A DNA stretch of 64,000 bases from Paulinella micropora (GCA_019918135.1 WBZZ01004754.1:25001-89000), one strand, 5' to 3'; shown: positions 11,254 to 23,394, counted from the first letter of the stretch. The notes: a model not told the origin generated them from the letters alone. Made by a program: numbers and translations.

Positions 11254-13483
11254 ATGTGGAAATCCCGGCAAGGGCTTTTGGGGAGCAGATTAATTTACGG
11301 GGATAAATGGGAGACGGCGATACGACGGGGGACAGCAACAGCCCCGTCTGCTCCCGTTACCCGTAAATCCAAACGCTTTCCCGCGCATAGTGTCTTGTTT
11401 GACGATGGCGTCACGGATAAGATATTAGACACAGAAATCGTCAAATATGTCAAAGCCCCGCAACAGTCAGAATCTATACCCGAATCGCGTGAGCGAAAAG
11501 CCACAACTGCACCACCACCCTTGTCGACCAACCAAAACTCTGATTCGGACCTCAACACTAACGATCCCGGCATTAAGGTCACCTCAGAATTTGCGTTTGT
11601 CGAGGGGGAGAGGGAGAGGGTAGAGGTGCAGAGAGCGGCACATAAACCAGGATGGAGATCACACGAACAAGCGGAAATTTCGAGTGAAAACATTATCACT
11701 GGAAAGAGGGCGAGGGCTCATGTCGCGGTATGTGCCCGGGAGGAAAACCGGGCGGATTATTGTCTCGTGAGTGAGAAATTCCCGGAATTCCCAGTAGTAC
11801 AAAAACCAAAAGACCGTAAGCAAGCTAGACAGAAGGAATTCGAACAGCTCAAAGAACTAAAAGCGTTTGTTTGGCGAAAAGTGAGCGAAGCGAAAATGTC
11901 GGGCACACCAATCATTCCTATAAAATGGATAGATACGGTAAAACAAAAAGGTACTGCGGATGAATTCCACAAAGCCCGGATAACCCTACGAGGGGACCTC
12001 CTGAAATCTTACGCTCAGTACAATTCCAAAAAGGCTTACTCTCCCACAGCCCAGCACAGGACCATTTTGCTCATGGTAGCCTATGCAGCCTTTTTCGGAA
12101 TAGACTTATGGCTGATTGATTTCACGACCGCTTATTTGCACGCAAATCTCCCATATGACATACATGTCAAACCGCCGGCCGAATTTCAGACTGCGGACTA
12201 TGTCTGGCTTCTGAAGAAGGCCCTATACGGTCATCCGAAGGCAGGCCGTCTTTGGTACGACGTACTGTCCGGGGAGCTCATTACTGAACACAAATTCAAG
12301 CCCCTCACGCTAGACACCTCTTTCGTAAAGCATGGGAGTAGCCCCCAAACTACCCAATTGGTGTCCTTTCACGTCGATGATGGCTGTCATGCTGCGTCAC
12401 AAGAAAGGCACACCAAGATGGTGAAGTTGTTCGAAAAGAGAGGCTTCCGGTGCAAGGACCTAGGCAAAGCCACCGAATTCAAAAACATTCAGATCATCCA
12501 GACCGAAAAGGGAATTACTCTGCATCAGCGTAAATATGAGTTGTTGATCTTGGAGGAGTTGGGTTGTATGAAGGAGATACCGGCCAAAACGCCATTCACT
12601 TCTGATAACCCCGCTTTCCTAAAGAAGGACCATCGCCTATTACGTTATGATCTTAGATGCCTGATAGGGATGCTTATCTTTTTGGCTGTCCACACCCGGC
12701 CACTTCTCATATGCCCTTTAAGTATAGAAGCTAAGTCCCAAGTCCCTAACCCGGGGATGTCTTATGCTATGGTGCACAGAATGTTATTGTGGCTTCTGAC
12801 CCCGCGAGCGCTATTTTTCAGAAGAGGAGATCAAAATTTACGGAAGTTGCTAGAAACTAATTTCTCGGTTCCTAAAACTCCGGAATCTTGGAAACCTAAT
12901 CTGGAATCTTGCGCAGCGGCCAACGCAATCGATGATATCATTGGAAAACCCGCAATGCCCGGAATGGATATGTTCAGCGTGCCAGTTCTCGCCAATGTAG
13001 ACAGAATTATTGCGGAGCAACCGATAGTCGGATTTGTAGACTCGGATTTTGCGGGGGATAAAAACTCACGTAAATCAAAATCCGGATACGTTTACTTATT
13101 CAACGGAACACCAATTTCGTGGTTTTCTAAACTACAGTCCGTGATAGCCCAATCTACATTAGAGTCCGAGACCGTTTCTGCAAATGAGGCGGTTAGAGAA
13201 CTTCTTGCATTACAACAAACTTTACGGGATATCGGGATAAATCTTGAAGGCCCTACTCCTCTCTTCGAGGATAACGAAGGAACGATATTATTGTCGGAGA
13301 CAGGACTAGGGGAAGCTAGGACCAAACACATAGAGGTCCGATATCACCTTCTAGCGCACTGCACTCGTGAGAGAAGGAAAGGTCAAACTATTCCGGGTCC
13401 CTACGGAGGAAAATATCGCAGATGTATTCACCAAAATATTTACGGTAGACAAATTCAATTACCTGTGCTTAGCAGGGAGCTAA
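11254..13483 (+). pseudogene. Copia element 2 reverse transcriptase-RNase H
   Basis: A long frame (746 codons to 13494 as read) with the full RVT_2 order: IPIKWIDTVKQKG, IDFTTAYLHANLPYD (first catalytic Asp), KKALYGHPKAGRLWYD, SFHVDDGCH (catalytic Asp pair), then RNase H with VDSDFAGD, STLESETVSANEA, FEDNEGTILL and TKHIEVRYH. The last 35 codons are out of frame: the typical NIADVFTKIF ending is found one frame over and stops at 13481-13483, so a one-base shift lies near 13370. It is the least damaged polymerase in the first third of the window. Pro/Ser-rich linker sequence (10880-11250) separates it from integrase in yet another frame. Confidence 0.9.
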
Positions 13484-13679
13484 ATTCAGGATAAAATTCG
13501 GTCAATTCCCGTATTAGTAAGGTTTATCATCTTGAACTTCGTTTATATTCCAGGGGTATGTAATACAATAATTTTCTCGCATATTACACATAAGTTGCAC
13601 AGGTGGACGAATAGACGAGTGCTGACGGGGCCCGGTGGCGAGTGACCGGCGCCAGAGTTCATTGCTCATTCCAGACATT

Positions 13680-13815
13680 AGTATTTTAGGTTGTCAAACC
13701 GTGACGACTTCACCCGGTTTCCCAACCTGAAATACTACCGAAGATCTCACCCCACATTAGTACTTCAGGTTGTCAAACCGTGATGATTTCGCCCGGTTTC
13801 CCAGTCTGAAATACT
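13680..13815 (+). repeat. Tandem 79-base repeat, each copy a strong hairpin
   Basis: Two copies start at 13680 and 13759. Each folds into a stem of about 22 pairs: AGTATTTTAGGTTG...CAAACCG on one side against CGGTTT...CAACCTGAAATACT on the other, with a loop of about 13 bases. The copies differ at several places, yet both stay foldable. They lie between the RNase H end and the candidate LTR of copia element 2. Confidence 0.75.
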
Positions 13816-14551
13816 ACGATGATCTCGCCCTTTTCGCCCGCCCCGTTCCAACTTCTATCTGCTTCGCTTCAACTTCTATCTCTATACACTTACAAACATA
13901 AAAATCTATAAGAAGCCGACATGGAGTCCGGCTGGTCGGTGAACGTGCCACACGGGAGTGTGGAACAACACGGAAGTACGTCAGACCAGCCGGATGTACT
14001 AGACAGGCCAATAATTACAGATATCGTGTCTTTGTTCATATATTATATTATTTTATGTTCTTTTTTATACCCATCTACGGGAAGTGCTATCAAATTTATA
14101 AATTCATACCACCGGATAGATAAGTAACATATAGTTCAAGTTGATCATACCTTTTGATAGACCAGTACAGATGGATGCATTATCATATGTCTTATTTTTA
14201 TATATTATGGTTACTTACGCGATCATATATATATATCAATATTATATGTGTATTATGACCATACCGTACTTGCGTTACATAATGTTACTCAACATAGGAT
14301 AGGGGGTGCGTAGGACCCAATCCTCTTCTCGTCGACCAGGCCTAGCTTGACTAGGGGGAGCTGCCCTGTATGTAATCTAGTTGATGCATACTTGCCCTAG
14401 CAAGCCGGGTAGCCACCATCGACACAGCCTCTTGGAGAGAGTGAGGGTAAGAGTGAGTAATATTATTATGTTTTAAGTATGTGTTTTTATAATTTTCACA
14501 GAATAGATGTATTGGGACCTACAGTTAATGCTTAATAATTTACTTTGATCC
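13816..14551 (+). other. Non-coding 3' region of copia element 2
   Basis: No convincing gene. AT-rich, with a short open frame (13921-14127) that has no recognisable features. Positions 14340-14450 share order and wording with 5640-5720 of copia element 1. Confidence 0.5.
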
Positions 14552-14559
14552 AGGGGGAG
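14552..14559 (+). promoter_or_regulatory. Polypurine tract of copia element 2
   Basis: AGGGGGAG directly before TGTTAGACC, which is a classic LTR start. It corresponds to the tract at 5875-5883 in copia element 1. Confidence 0.65.
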
Positions 14560-14760
14560 TGTTAGACCTATTAATATAATTAACCGGATAGTCAGTATGG
14601 GCCGGCATATGTAATGTGTGTCGTTAGAGCCATTACGTATGTCCGGCCTAGTATATAATGGGGCCGTCCCTTGGCGCCCTTTTCTCAATAAAGTACTAGA
14701 GTCTACTGTAGGACACAGCAAGTATACGGCAGATTATTAAGTTAGTCTCACACGAAATTA
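14560..14760 (+). repeat. Candidate 3' LTR of copia element 2
   Basis: It starts TGTTAGACC right after the polypurine tract. A TATA-like GTATATAAT lies at 14651-14659 and AATAAA at 14687-14692, the spacing expected for the U3-R boundary of a compact LTR. No matching 5' copy was seen upstream of 7325, so the right end is a guess. Confidence 0.5.
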
Positions 14761-16097
14761 CGTAAATAAACGAATTTCGGAAGTGACCGCTCTGCTATTT
14801 GTATACTGGTATTTCACCGTTGCTCTCTCAGAGTCAGGACTCAATGCAGCCATAGTCACCTGTTTTTCCTTAACGTTTTCAAGCCTGAATAAGAGTTCGT
14901 TGTATCTGCCTACTTGAAGAGTTGCATACAAACTCACTGTGACAATATCGTGCCACGGTCGTTGTGGATACTACATTAGTTCAGGATAGCACACCCCCGG
15001 GCCCGACATTAGTGACTTCTCGGAAAGAGTGAGGGTCAGTGACAGAAGTTATTTATAGTATAGCTGAGGATACTAATGTAGGCATCACCCCCCGGATAGC
15101 CGGTAAAAAAATACCTTTCCTGGTGACAGGTGCACCAGCTTGTTTTTCAGTATTATTTGTCCGGATTTGGATCTGATGCCATTTATTCCTGGTCTGTTGC
15201 CGTTTTCCTTTTTGGCTTCACTGAGCTAATATAACGAGACATCATTCTCATCTTTTGAGGACTGTGTTTGGTTGTATTACCGACTTTTTACGAGCTATCG
15301 TTGGGGGCATTACATTTGGAGTCCACATCACTAGGGTGATTTCTTTCTGCTTTGCCACACAGGCAACAGAGTGAATTTTCACTGACCTGTCTCACACGGG
15401 GACGTCAGACGAAAACAAATACTCCAACACAGCTCCCTCATAACTCTTTCACAAAACAAATAATTTGATTGGTCTCAAGCAGGTGTCTCGTACCCTCTAG
15501 CCCAATCAGTATCTGTGTGCTCACAAGGAAATATCAGATACAAACTCTCTGTCGTTCTTACTGTTCTCACACAGAGACCAAGAAGAAGGAGATGGACAGA
15601 AGAGTGAAGGAACACACACAAAACACAAACAAGCATAGGGACAGGAGCACAACACTTTACCCTTCTAGTTTGTGCATTTATCTGCATTATCTCACACATA
15701 CGTCAGAGTATTTTTGCAAATCTCTGATCGTTTTCTAGTAGGTCTGAGAACCTATCCGACCGACTGTCGACTTCTCAAGGAGAGCTTTTCTAGCTTCTCT
15801 ATTACTATCTGTGTGTAGGTCCAAGTGCCTCATACTAGATACAATATAGAAAAGAAGGAGGAGAAAGTAATCTGAGTAAGGAGAACAAGAAATCGGAGAA
15901 AGTCTCAAAGACTATTTTTCTCAAACAAAAACAAACATACAAACAGTGTTTCATAGAGGACAGGGAATCTTATCCTACCCTCTCTATTAGTTTCTCTCTT
16001 CACTAGTCAATCGACTGAAGGAGGAACAGAACACAAACGAACAAAAACCAAACATAGGAGCTGACACTGTCCTCCTGTTGATCACTACTACGACATC
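14761..16097. other. Intergenic stretch before gypsy element 1
   Basis: No gene supported. It contains GAGTGAGGGT near 15028, as seen in both copia 3' regions, and probably includes the 5' leader or LTR of gypsy element 1, but no LTR pair could be matched by eye. Confidence 0.4.
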
Positions 16098-17327
16098 ATG
16101 TCGACAGAGATCGCCGAAGTGAGTGAATTCTCGGAGGCAGATCAAAGAAGAGAAGAAGAAGAAGCAGGAGGAGGAGGAGGAAGAGGATTGAATGAAGGAG
16201 GAGGAGGATTGAATGAAGGAGGAGGAGGAGATGAAGGAGTAGGAGGAGGAGTAGAAGAGGGCTGGGATGATGAAGGAAGATATGGAGGAGACGAAGATGA
16301 AGGAGGATTTGAACAAGAAGAGACGGGAGGAGGAGGAGCATATGGTAATCCCTTACCACCTGCCTACACGGGAGGAGGAGGACGAAAAATGATCTACTTG
16401 ATTCATAGTGATGGAGAGGAGATCACAGTGGAGGAACAACAGTGGGTGCAAGACCGCTATGACCTCACTAAAGAAGAGTTTGATAACAAGATGGGGGTAG
16501 AGAAGGACACCTATGTGTGGATCCCTCAGGATCAAAGAAGAGAGAAAAGTCGTGCTAAAAAGGATGTCTATATCCTATTATCAAACACAGCACAGCTCCT
16601 CGGCAAACTGGTCTCTGATCCAGAAGAGAGAAAGAAGATACAGCATATCAAGTTTGGGGACACACACACCCACCTTGAATTACTCGATGCTATCTTTGGG
16701 GTGTACACTCAAACCCTGATTTGGGAACGTACATACGGCCCACGATGTGAGGGTTACCTCCAGTACACAAACCCAAGAGCAACGGCCAGATTCCTCGCAA
16801 CTGGTCAGGAGGCAGTCGATGTAACAAAAATGAAGACCAATCTGGGTTCGAAAAACTCGAGTGGCATATTTCATTTTTTTACAATGGAAATAAATGCCTT
16901 GGAGGAGGGGAAGGCAGAGATGGAAAAAAGCATTAAGGCAGCAGGAGAAACTCATCCTGTGATTGATGAGTTAGAGAAGACCGACAGAGTTCTGACCAAG
17001 ATCAGACTGTTGATGGGTGCGTTACTGCACAAGGAGGCATGGAAGAGATGGATTCCTACCAAGGATCACTCTGTCCTTAAATCACTTAGTAACGCACCAC
17101 CGGTCGCCAACAAAGCAGGTGTTGACCAATATGTGGAGAAATATAATTTTCTCAGATCTGCTTCTGAATTGGTGGCCTTTATCACTCATGCTCAAAAGCT
17201 GGTGATATCTGAGAAGAAGAAGGCGAAAGAGAATGAGGAGTTCGAGAAGACGATGAGACTGGAAAGAATGAAAGCAAAAGTGAGTGGTGCAAAGACACAC
17301 CCTCCGACATATTTGACCCCACGATGA
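16098..17327 (+). pseudogene. Gypsy element 1 gag, N-terminal part
   Basis: 409 codons from the ATG at 16098. The first 90 residues are Gly/Glu-rich and low complexity. A helical region without a recognised family follows, ending in a Lys/Glu-rich coiled-coil-like segment. The frame ends at a TGA (17325-17327) made by a 71-base tandem duplication (17250-17320 copied at 17321-17391). The next frame starts within the copied unit at 17324, giving an ATGA overlap. Ignoring the duplication, gag would be one frame of roughly 900 codons. Assignment as gag rests on position before the protease and polymerase and on the zinc-finger/RGG tail of the second part. Confidence 0.65.
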
Positions 17328-17391
17328 AACTGGAAAGAATGAAAGCAAAAGTGAGTGGTGCAAAAACACACCCTCCGACATATTTGACCCC
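17250..17391 (+). repeat. 71-base tandem duplication inside gag
   Basis: Two near-identical 71-base copies (period 17250 to 17321, three or so substitutions). Seventy-one is not a multiple of three, so the duplication itself throws the reading frame and splits gag. Confidence 0.9.
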
Positions 17392-18859
17392 ACCAGCTCC
17401 TGCCCCACCAGCCCCTGCACCCTCGGGCTCAACTACGGTGGTGGTCACAAACACGGAGAAGAAGGACAGACAGAACATCGTAAATGCCTTCAAGGGGAAG
17501 AAAGGAGGAGTGGCAAGTCTCGTGCTATATGCCAAGACGAGCTCAGACAAAGACTCTGATGCTTCGCTTTTGAGCAAGCTCAAAGAGATCAATGCCTGCA
17601 TGAAGGCTTTTCCTTGCGACGAAACGCAGGAATACGAGGCCCTTGTTACTGTTTTTGACCAATCTCTAGTCTCGGAGGGATTTGATCTGACACAGTACAA
17701 GTTTTTGAGAAAGAAGGAGGAGATTAAGAGAAACAATGCAACAGGCCTAGACGCTCAGTGTGAACTGGCGGTGGCCACACTCATTTCATATTTTCAATCT
17801 CATGGATACCAGCATCTCTGCACTGGTACTCTCATAGGATTTGAAATCTTTGAGACAGTCGCGATGAGTTTGAGGAGTGCTGTTGGCTTGGCGGCGACCC
17901 TTACGGAGGTAGTTTCCTCCTATGGGCTATTCTATGGCCGCAAGTCGATCATCCTCTATTTCTTTTCGGCGTTACACACAGTTAACCCGAGTAAGCTTAC
18001 TCAGCTCATACAACAATGCTCGTCGTTTAGCTCAGTGAAGTCCAAGAACTTCCTCGAGACACACGTGTTCGAAAATACGGTTCAAAGCGTTGCTCCGTCA
18101 GCACTGTTTCAAGAAGTGATGAGTGCATGCTCAAACATGGACTCGCTCACGGAGGCACATACGGCACAGGCAGGCGGTGTACCTGTTGGCGCACAAGCCA
18201 CGTACACAAACAGAGTTGCCGGTTGGAAGAGACAGAGAGAGCCAGACCTGAAGACCGCATGTTGGAGGTGGTTCGCGGGCTTGCAGTGTAAGGCACAGAT
18301 GGAGAACAGAGACTGCTCTTTCAATCATGATAGGCAGAACCCAACAGCAAGGGCAAATTTTCTGAGCAGGACGGAAGGCAAGGAACCGGGCCTTTTCAAT
18401 ATGCTTCAGATTGCCGCTGTGAACGAAGGTTGGTATGCCAATATGTGTGATGTTGAGGAGTTACGAGAGGCAATCATTACCTACATGAAGAGGATGAAGG
18501 AGAAGAAGGAGGAAAGGGAGAGACAAAAGAACTTAAAGGCCTCTCAAAGAGGACGAGAAGGAGCAGGAGCAGGAGGACGAGGAGGAGGACGAGGAGGAGG
18601 ACGAGGACGAGGAACATGGAGAGGAGCCTCGAGGTGGCAGGGAACCCCTCAGAGAGGAAGAGGAGGAGGTCGGGGATATACCCCTTATGGAGGGAGAGCT
18701 GTTCGAGCTCCAGCCCCCCCACCCAGAGGAGGAGGAGGCTCGTGGGCAAGCTCCAACCCGAATTTCGGTCGAGCTCAGGCCTACAACACTGCCTCGGAGA
18801 CCGATACGTCATCCCACCCGGACACTACTCAAGGTAATCGTTTCGAGGTGGTGAAATGA
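17324..18859 (+). CDS. Gypsy element 1 gag, C-terminal part
   Basis: 511 codons. A Pro/Ala linker is followed by a helical domain, then a C-x8-C-x8-C-x3-H cluster near 18258-18330 (CWRWFAGLQC...CSFNH), a CCCH-like RNA-binding finger. The C-terminus (about 18540-18740) is an RGG-type stretch rich in Gly and Arg. Both features fit nucleic-acid binding by the nucleocapsid end of Gag. The protein would package element RNA into particles. It begins inside the duplicated unit described separately. The family of the central domain is not recognised. Confidence 0.65.
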   Translation: MKLERMKAKVSGAKTHPPTYLTPPAPAPPAPAPSGSTTVVVTNTEKKDRQNIVNAFKGKKGGVASLVLYAKTSSDKDSDASLLSKLKEINACMKAFPCDETQEYEALVTVFDQSLVSEGFDLTQYKFLRKKEEIKRNNATGLDAQCELAVATLISYFQSHGYQHLCTGTLIGFEIFETVAMSLRSAVGLAATLTEVVSSYGLFYGRKSIILYFFSALHTVNPSKLTQLIQQCSSFSSVKSKNFLETHVFENTVQSVAPSALFQEVMSACSNMDSLTEAHTAQAGGVPVGAQATYTNRVAGWKRQREPDLKTACWRWFAGLQCKAQMENRDCSFNHDRQNPTARANFLSRTEGKEPGLFNMLQIAAVNEGWYANMCDVEELREAIITYMKRMKEKKEERERQKNLKASQRGREGAGAGGRGGGRGGGRGRGTWRGASRWQGTPQRGRGGGRGYTPYGGRAVRAPAPPPRGGGGSWASSNPNFGRAQAYNTASETDTSSHPDTTQGNRFEVVK

Positions 18860-18926
18860 CTGGAGGGGGAAGAAGAGAGGAAGGAGAAGACTGTTAAGTT
18901 TAACCCTAAAGTCACAGTGCTTTCTA

Positions 18927-20352
18927 ATGCTGTTGTGCAGACTGGGCCAACGCTTCCTCTATGTGAAAACAGATGTGGGTACACAGAGACTGCAGCCCCA
19001 AGGTAGTCTCATACCCGTTCATACAGCACGGTTACCAATGATAACTGATGCAAATAGGAAGGCGAGACTTGCGATGGAGGCGAGGAGGCCAATGGCAGAC
19101 GTATCGCCTCGGCCAAGCAAACAACCACGAACAGACTCAATGTCTACGGTCGCGGCGGGTGGCGAGCAAAAAGACAATGTGTGTACTCAAGTACCACAAG
19201 ACAATGTCGCTCAAATAGTAAACGCACCAGTACCGCAGAATAATAAAAATGTTAATGAGGTGAAGCAGGAGGAGAAGAAGGAGGAGTTGAAAAACTTAGA
19301 GACAAGACTCCAAAATTTGGAACGTAAAGTTCTTGTTCTCGCAGCCAATATACACAGGCCCGATGCTCTGTGTTATACGGAACTTTATTGTGAAACATTG
19401 AAGACAATATTAAAAGTTGGTAATGATACGATGGCGAATATTAATATTGTCGGCCGGAAGTTTTTTAATCGATACCGGGACTGGGTGGACGGAAATATAA
19501 AAAAGTCAACGGGCACTCTCAAAGGAGTGAGCAGCCGGACGGATATCACGGGAATCATCACACTGACCTTTAAATTGAAATCCGCACGAGTATACCGCAT
19601 GGACCTTTATGTCGTCCCCGGTTACCACGGGTCAATATTACTATCGTATGACCAATTGGCTACGATGGGGTGTGATTGATTGCGCCGCACGGCGAGTGAC
19701 ATATGGAGTAAAAAGAGGAGAAGAGAACGATATTGATCCCTTCAACGCTACTGACTCTTATGAGGCTTATGAGCTGAGTCTAGCGACGGATCACAAAAAG
19801 ATGGCCATCGCACATGAGGCACTTGAGGTGTACGTTCACCCCCATGTCGTAAGACCGGATGAACTGTCTTGGACCGACAATTGGGAATCCCAAGTGTGCA
19901 CTGTCACAGTTCCGACATGCCATTGGGACAAAAAGTCTATTGATGACTTAATCGAGAAGCGAAAGGAGGAGATTATATGTGTCGCACAAAGAAGCCCGTC
20001 GTTGGCGAGATTCGCGGAAGGAGTAGGAACAGATGTCCATATTACTAACGGATACTGTTTCCATGCGAAAGTAGGAGAAGAAAAAAGGGAGGAGTTTGTA
20101 CCAAGGAGAACGGGGCGAATCCCGGATACTCCACCAGAAACTATTAAAAGTTTTATTACTGATTTCTGGGGTGACGAGCCCACGTGGCCGCGTTCACTGT
20201 CTGAAGTGAAGAAATGCTTACGGACTTTATTCGAAAATAATAAGCCGTATACTATTATCCTGCCATATAATGAGAAGGCGATGTGGGCGCAGGAAATAAG
20301 GGACCGGCTTATTGATCATCCTATACCGGTACCTCTCGCAAGCAACAGCTAG
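18927..20352 (+). pseudogene. Gypsy element 1 aspartic-protease-like region and linker
   Basis: Two frames (18927-19679 and on to 20352) are one domain split by a 2-base loss at about 19665, as shown by comparison with the sister copy at 48597-49679. After a Gln/Glu-rich coiled coil, VGNDTMANINIVGRKF appears where retroviral-type proteases have D-T-G-A, and LLSYDQLATM followed by VIDCAARRV matches the usual C-terminal block. The linker ends in FWGDEPTWPRSL and PYNEKAMWAQEIRDR. Another one-base loss near 20337 separates it from the polymerase frame. Protease identity is inferred from the motif order and from its place just before RT. Confidence 0.65.
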
Positions 20353-21530
20353 TGGTGGCTTGTCGTATGGGAACTCGTGAGCAGAGCAGTGCATACAAGC
20401 GGAAGCTCAGAGACCTCGACAAGTTGAAATTGATACCGCAAGCATTCACATGCTTTGATGGTTTTTACACCCGTAAAGCTCCTTTGCAATACGCGAGACT
20501 CATTGACATGCTGGTGGAGCTCGGTAAAGATGATGAGCCGGACACGGTCACGTATGAAAAGACGGGCCTAGATGATGTCTCGGAAGAGGACTTAGGCTTG
20601 GAGGAGGACAGAGAACCCCTCAAGCAGCATAAGCAGATGTCTGATGAAGATTTTCAAGAGGCGGTGCGGAAAATATTGGAAGAAGGAGTAGGCACGGAGA
20701 AGGAGAAGGAGCTTTTAAAAGCCAAATTAGAGGCGAACAAGGAAATTTTTGACCCTCCACATGCAGGTGGTGTCAAGCCTGAAGATTTCACTGCGGTTAT
20801 TTACAAAATACCGGGTGCGGAGCCGTCACCGGCACCACGAAGGGCGAATTTGAGTATACATGAGGCGAAGATAGCGGAGGAGCTAGCAAGACAGCTGCTC
20901 AATGAGGACTTTATTGAGAGATCAACATCTCCAATAGTCTCACAACCGAGAATAGTGCCGAAGCCAGGAGGAGAATGGCGCCTGACAGTTAACTATGCTC
21001 GTGTTAACAAGGTGCTGGAGGAAGAGAGAAATCCTCTCCCGACATTAGAAGAAGGAAGGAGAGTACTGCGGAATGCAAAATTCTATTCGATCATTGGCCT
21101 TAAGAATGGCTTCTGGCAGATACCACTGGAGGAAAAGTCCAGATGGCTGACGGCGTTTGTGGTGGGTATGGAAATATACCAATGGAAAGTGCTTCCGATG
21201 GGCCTCAAGCAAGCCCCAGGACTTTTCCAGAAGGCGATGCAGAAGATGTTGAGCAGTCAGTACGATGATTTGTCTGACGGAGGTTTTATGAGAAGGCGGG
21301 GACAGAAGGCGGAAGAATATGCATTTTGCTATATCGATGACATTATCGTATACTCTAACACAATGGAGGAGCATATCGATCATTTGTCCGATATATTCAG
21401 GCGCATCGGAGCTTTTGGCCTGAAGTGCAATCTAAAGAAGTGTCAACTTGCCAAGACGAGTGTGATATACTTAGGGTACGAGATCTCCCATAATCGAGTC
21501 TCGATATCCAAAGAGAAGAGGAGATTATGA
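20352..21530 (+). pseudogene. Gypsy element 1 reverse transcriptase
   Basis: About 390 codons with the full RVT_1 order: IPGAEPSPAPRRANLSIHEA, SPIVSQPRIVPKPGGEWRL, YSIIGLKNGFWQIPLEEKS (the usual catalytic Asp of the DLxxGF block reads Gly here: IIGLKNG, while the sister copy has IIDLKNG), LPMGLKQAPGLFQKAM, and FCYIDDIIVYS with the YIDD catalytic pair. The missing first Asp would abolish activity. The frame ends early at 21530 because four bases are missing at about 21520 relative to the sister element, and it continues in the next frame. Confidence 0.85.
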
Positions 21531-22230
21531 ATCGACCGATACCGAAGAACCGCACTGAATTGCACTCATTCCTTGCGATGGCGCAATACTATAGCCAGTT
21601 TATACCCGATTGGGGTGCAACACGGGCTAAGTTGGAGAAAATGATAGATTTTGGAGACTTTGAGAAGTGGGACGAAGAGGCTTTGCAAGCGTTTCATGCG
21701 CTCAAAGATCTTATTTACAACGACCCGAAAGACGGAGGACTGGTGTTAACGATGCCCGACTTTACGAAACAATTCGTAGTCGATACAGACGCATCTAAGT
21801 TTGCGATTGGGGCTGTATTACAACAAGAGGATGAGGAGAAGAAATTACGCCCAATCATGTTTATTAGTAGGAAGTTGTGTGCGGCGGAGAGAAACTATTG
21901 CACAAGGCAAAGAGAGGCGTTAGCGGTGGTGTGGGCCCTCAAGAGGCTCAGAGAGTATTTGTGGGGAGGACCTCAATTTACTGTCAGAACTGATCATCAT
22001 AACCTGTTATGGTTGATGAATCATGAACAGACTGGACGGCTGGCGCGGTGGCAAGCGTTCTTGTCTTGTTTTGATTTTACAATGGTCCATCTACCGGGAA
22101 AGCGAAATGTGGTCGCTGATAGCCTCTCTAGGCTAGAGTTTAACTCAGAAGTATCGGCGTTGGTGTCCACGGTGGAGATGGAAGACTTGTCCACTGACAA
22201 GGTGTATGAGGTCAGCCACATTGAGGCGAT
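21527..22230 (+). pseudogene. Gypsy element 1 RNase H domain, 3' end lost
   Basis: Begins in the RT connection (RTELHSFLAMAQYYSQFIP) and carries the RT_RNaseH_2 blocks VVDTDASKFAIGAVLQQ, NYCTRQREALAVVWALKRL, RTDHHNLLWLMN and HLPGKRNVVADSLSRLEF. Homology with the sister element stops at about 22230. The frame runs on into unrelated sequence to 22468. No integrase follows, so the element was cut here by recombination or by the neighbouring gene's arrival. Confidence 0.85.
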
Positions 22231-23362
22231 GAAAACTATGTTCGCGAGAATTGGAAAGATATGTGCCTTCGGTTTGGTTGTTCGAAACGAGTTGATCCAA
22301 ATAATCCTCCGACAGACAATACGATCAACAAAGTTTGGCACATGGATTTTCCGCACGTCAAGTTTGTCAGAGGTATTATGCATATTTTCGTTATCATTAC
22401 TTATTACAGGTTTGTTTTGCAGAAGGAGATTTCTCAAAATGCGAGATCTGCACAGAGCTTGCTGCTGATCATTCCAACGGTTTCAGGACTGAAGTAGAAG
22501 CTCAAGAATGGCGTCGCCGTAGCAGGCTTCATCACAAAATTCACAGGGCGTGCCGCGTTGCCAGCATGCAGCGCAAGAAGGCAGCACCAGCAGATTTTGC
22601 TGCCACAGTCATATCAGCCGATATGAAACCGCCAGTGAAGATCCCATCTTGCCGCCGCGCCGCGAAAGATTTCAAAGGAAAAATTGTGTTTCGCCTTTGC
22701 GTTGGAATCAATACCTGCTACACTACCGATACGCATTTTATTCTGACGTACCTTGAAGGCGCGGTAGAACACGGCGCGAACAGCAACATTACTATGCTTG
22801 CCGCACTTTTACATTGGCAACTTTGGAACCCTCGCACAATGCAAGCGTGGAAATTATATCTTGAGTGGGACGGAGCTGGTGATAACATCGCGTGGGCGAT
22901 GCTGGGTTTCCTTGGGCTCAATGTCGTTGACAGAGGAATCCGTTCCAAGTAGAGTCACATCGCAAGCCATCAGGGCACGGGCACGATGGAGATGATCAGG
23001 AATTTCGAGTTATGGATATCGGGTGGAAGAGCACCTTCCTGACAACTAACATCGCTCAAGCGTTATTAAAGCTCATTCTTGCATTCAAGAAGCAGCACAA
23101 GAAGAGGCATGTGCTGGTTGTTCTCAGATGTAACTACGACTGGATGACTCATTTTAGCCCGTGTATGAACAAGAGTTTCAAAAACTACAACAAACCCTTG
23201 GCATATAGAATCACCAAGAAAGATCCTGACGCTTTGCCGACTGTAGAGATCGCTACTTGGGGAGACGCACAGGATTTTCATGGAGTGCGTGATGATCCCA
23301 GAGGAGAACCGATCAATTTGTTTATCGGACGCCCCGGTAATAATATTATCTATCTTTCTCTT

Positions 23363-23394
<32 letters not shown>

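Noticed and set aside
13921..14127. Possible small membrane protein of 68 codons
   Set aside because: Lies in AT-rich 3' non-coding copia sequence; the hydrophobic stretch is explained by composition.
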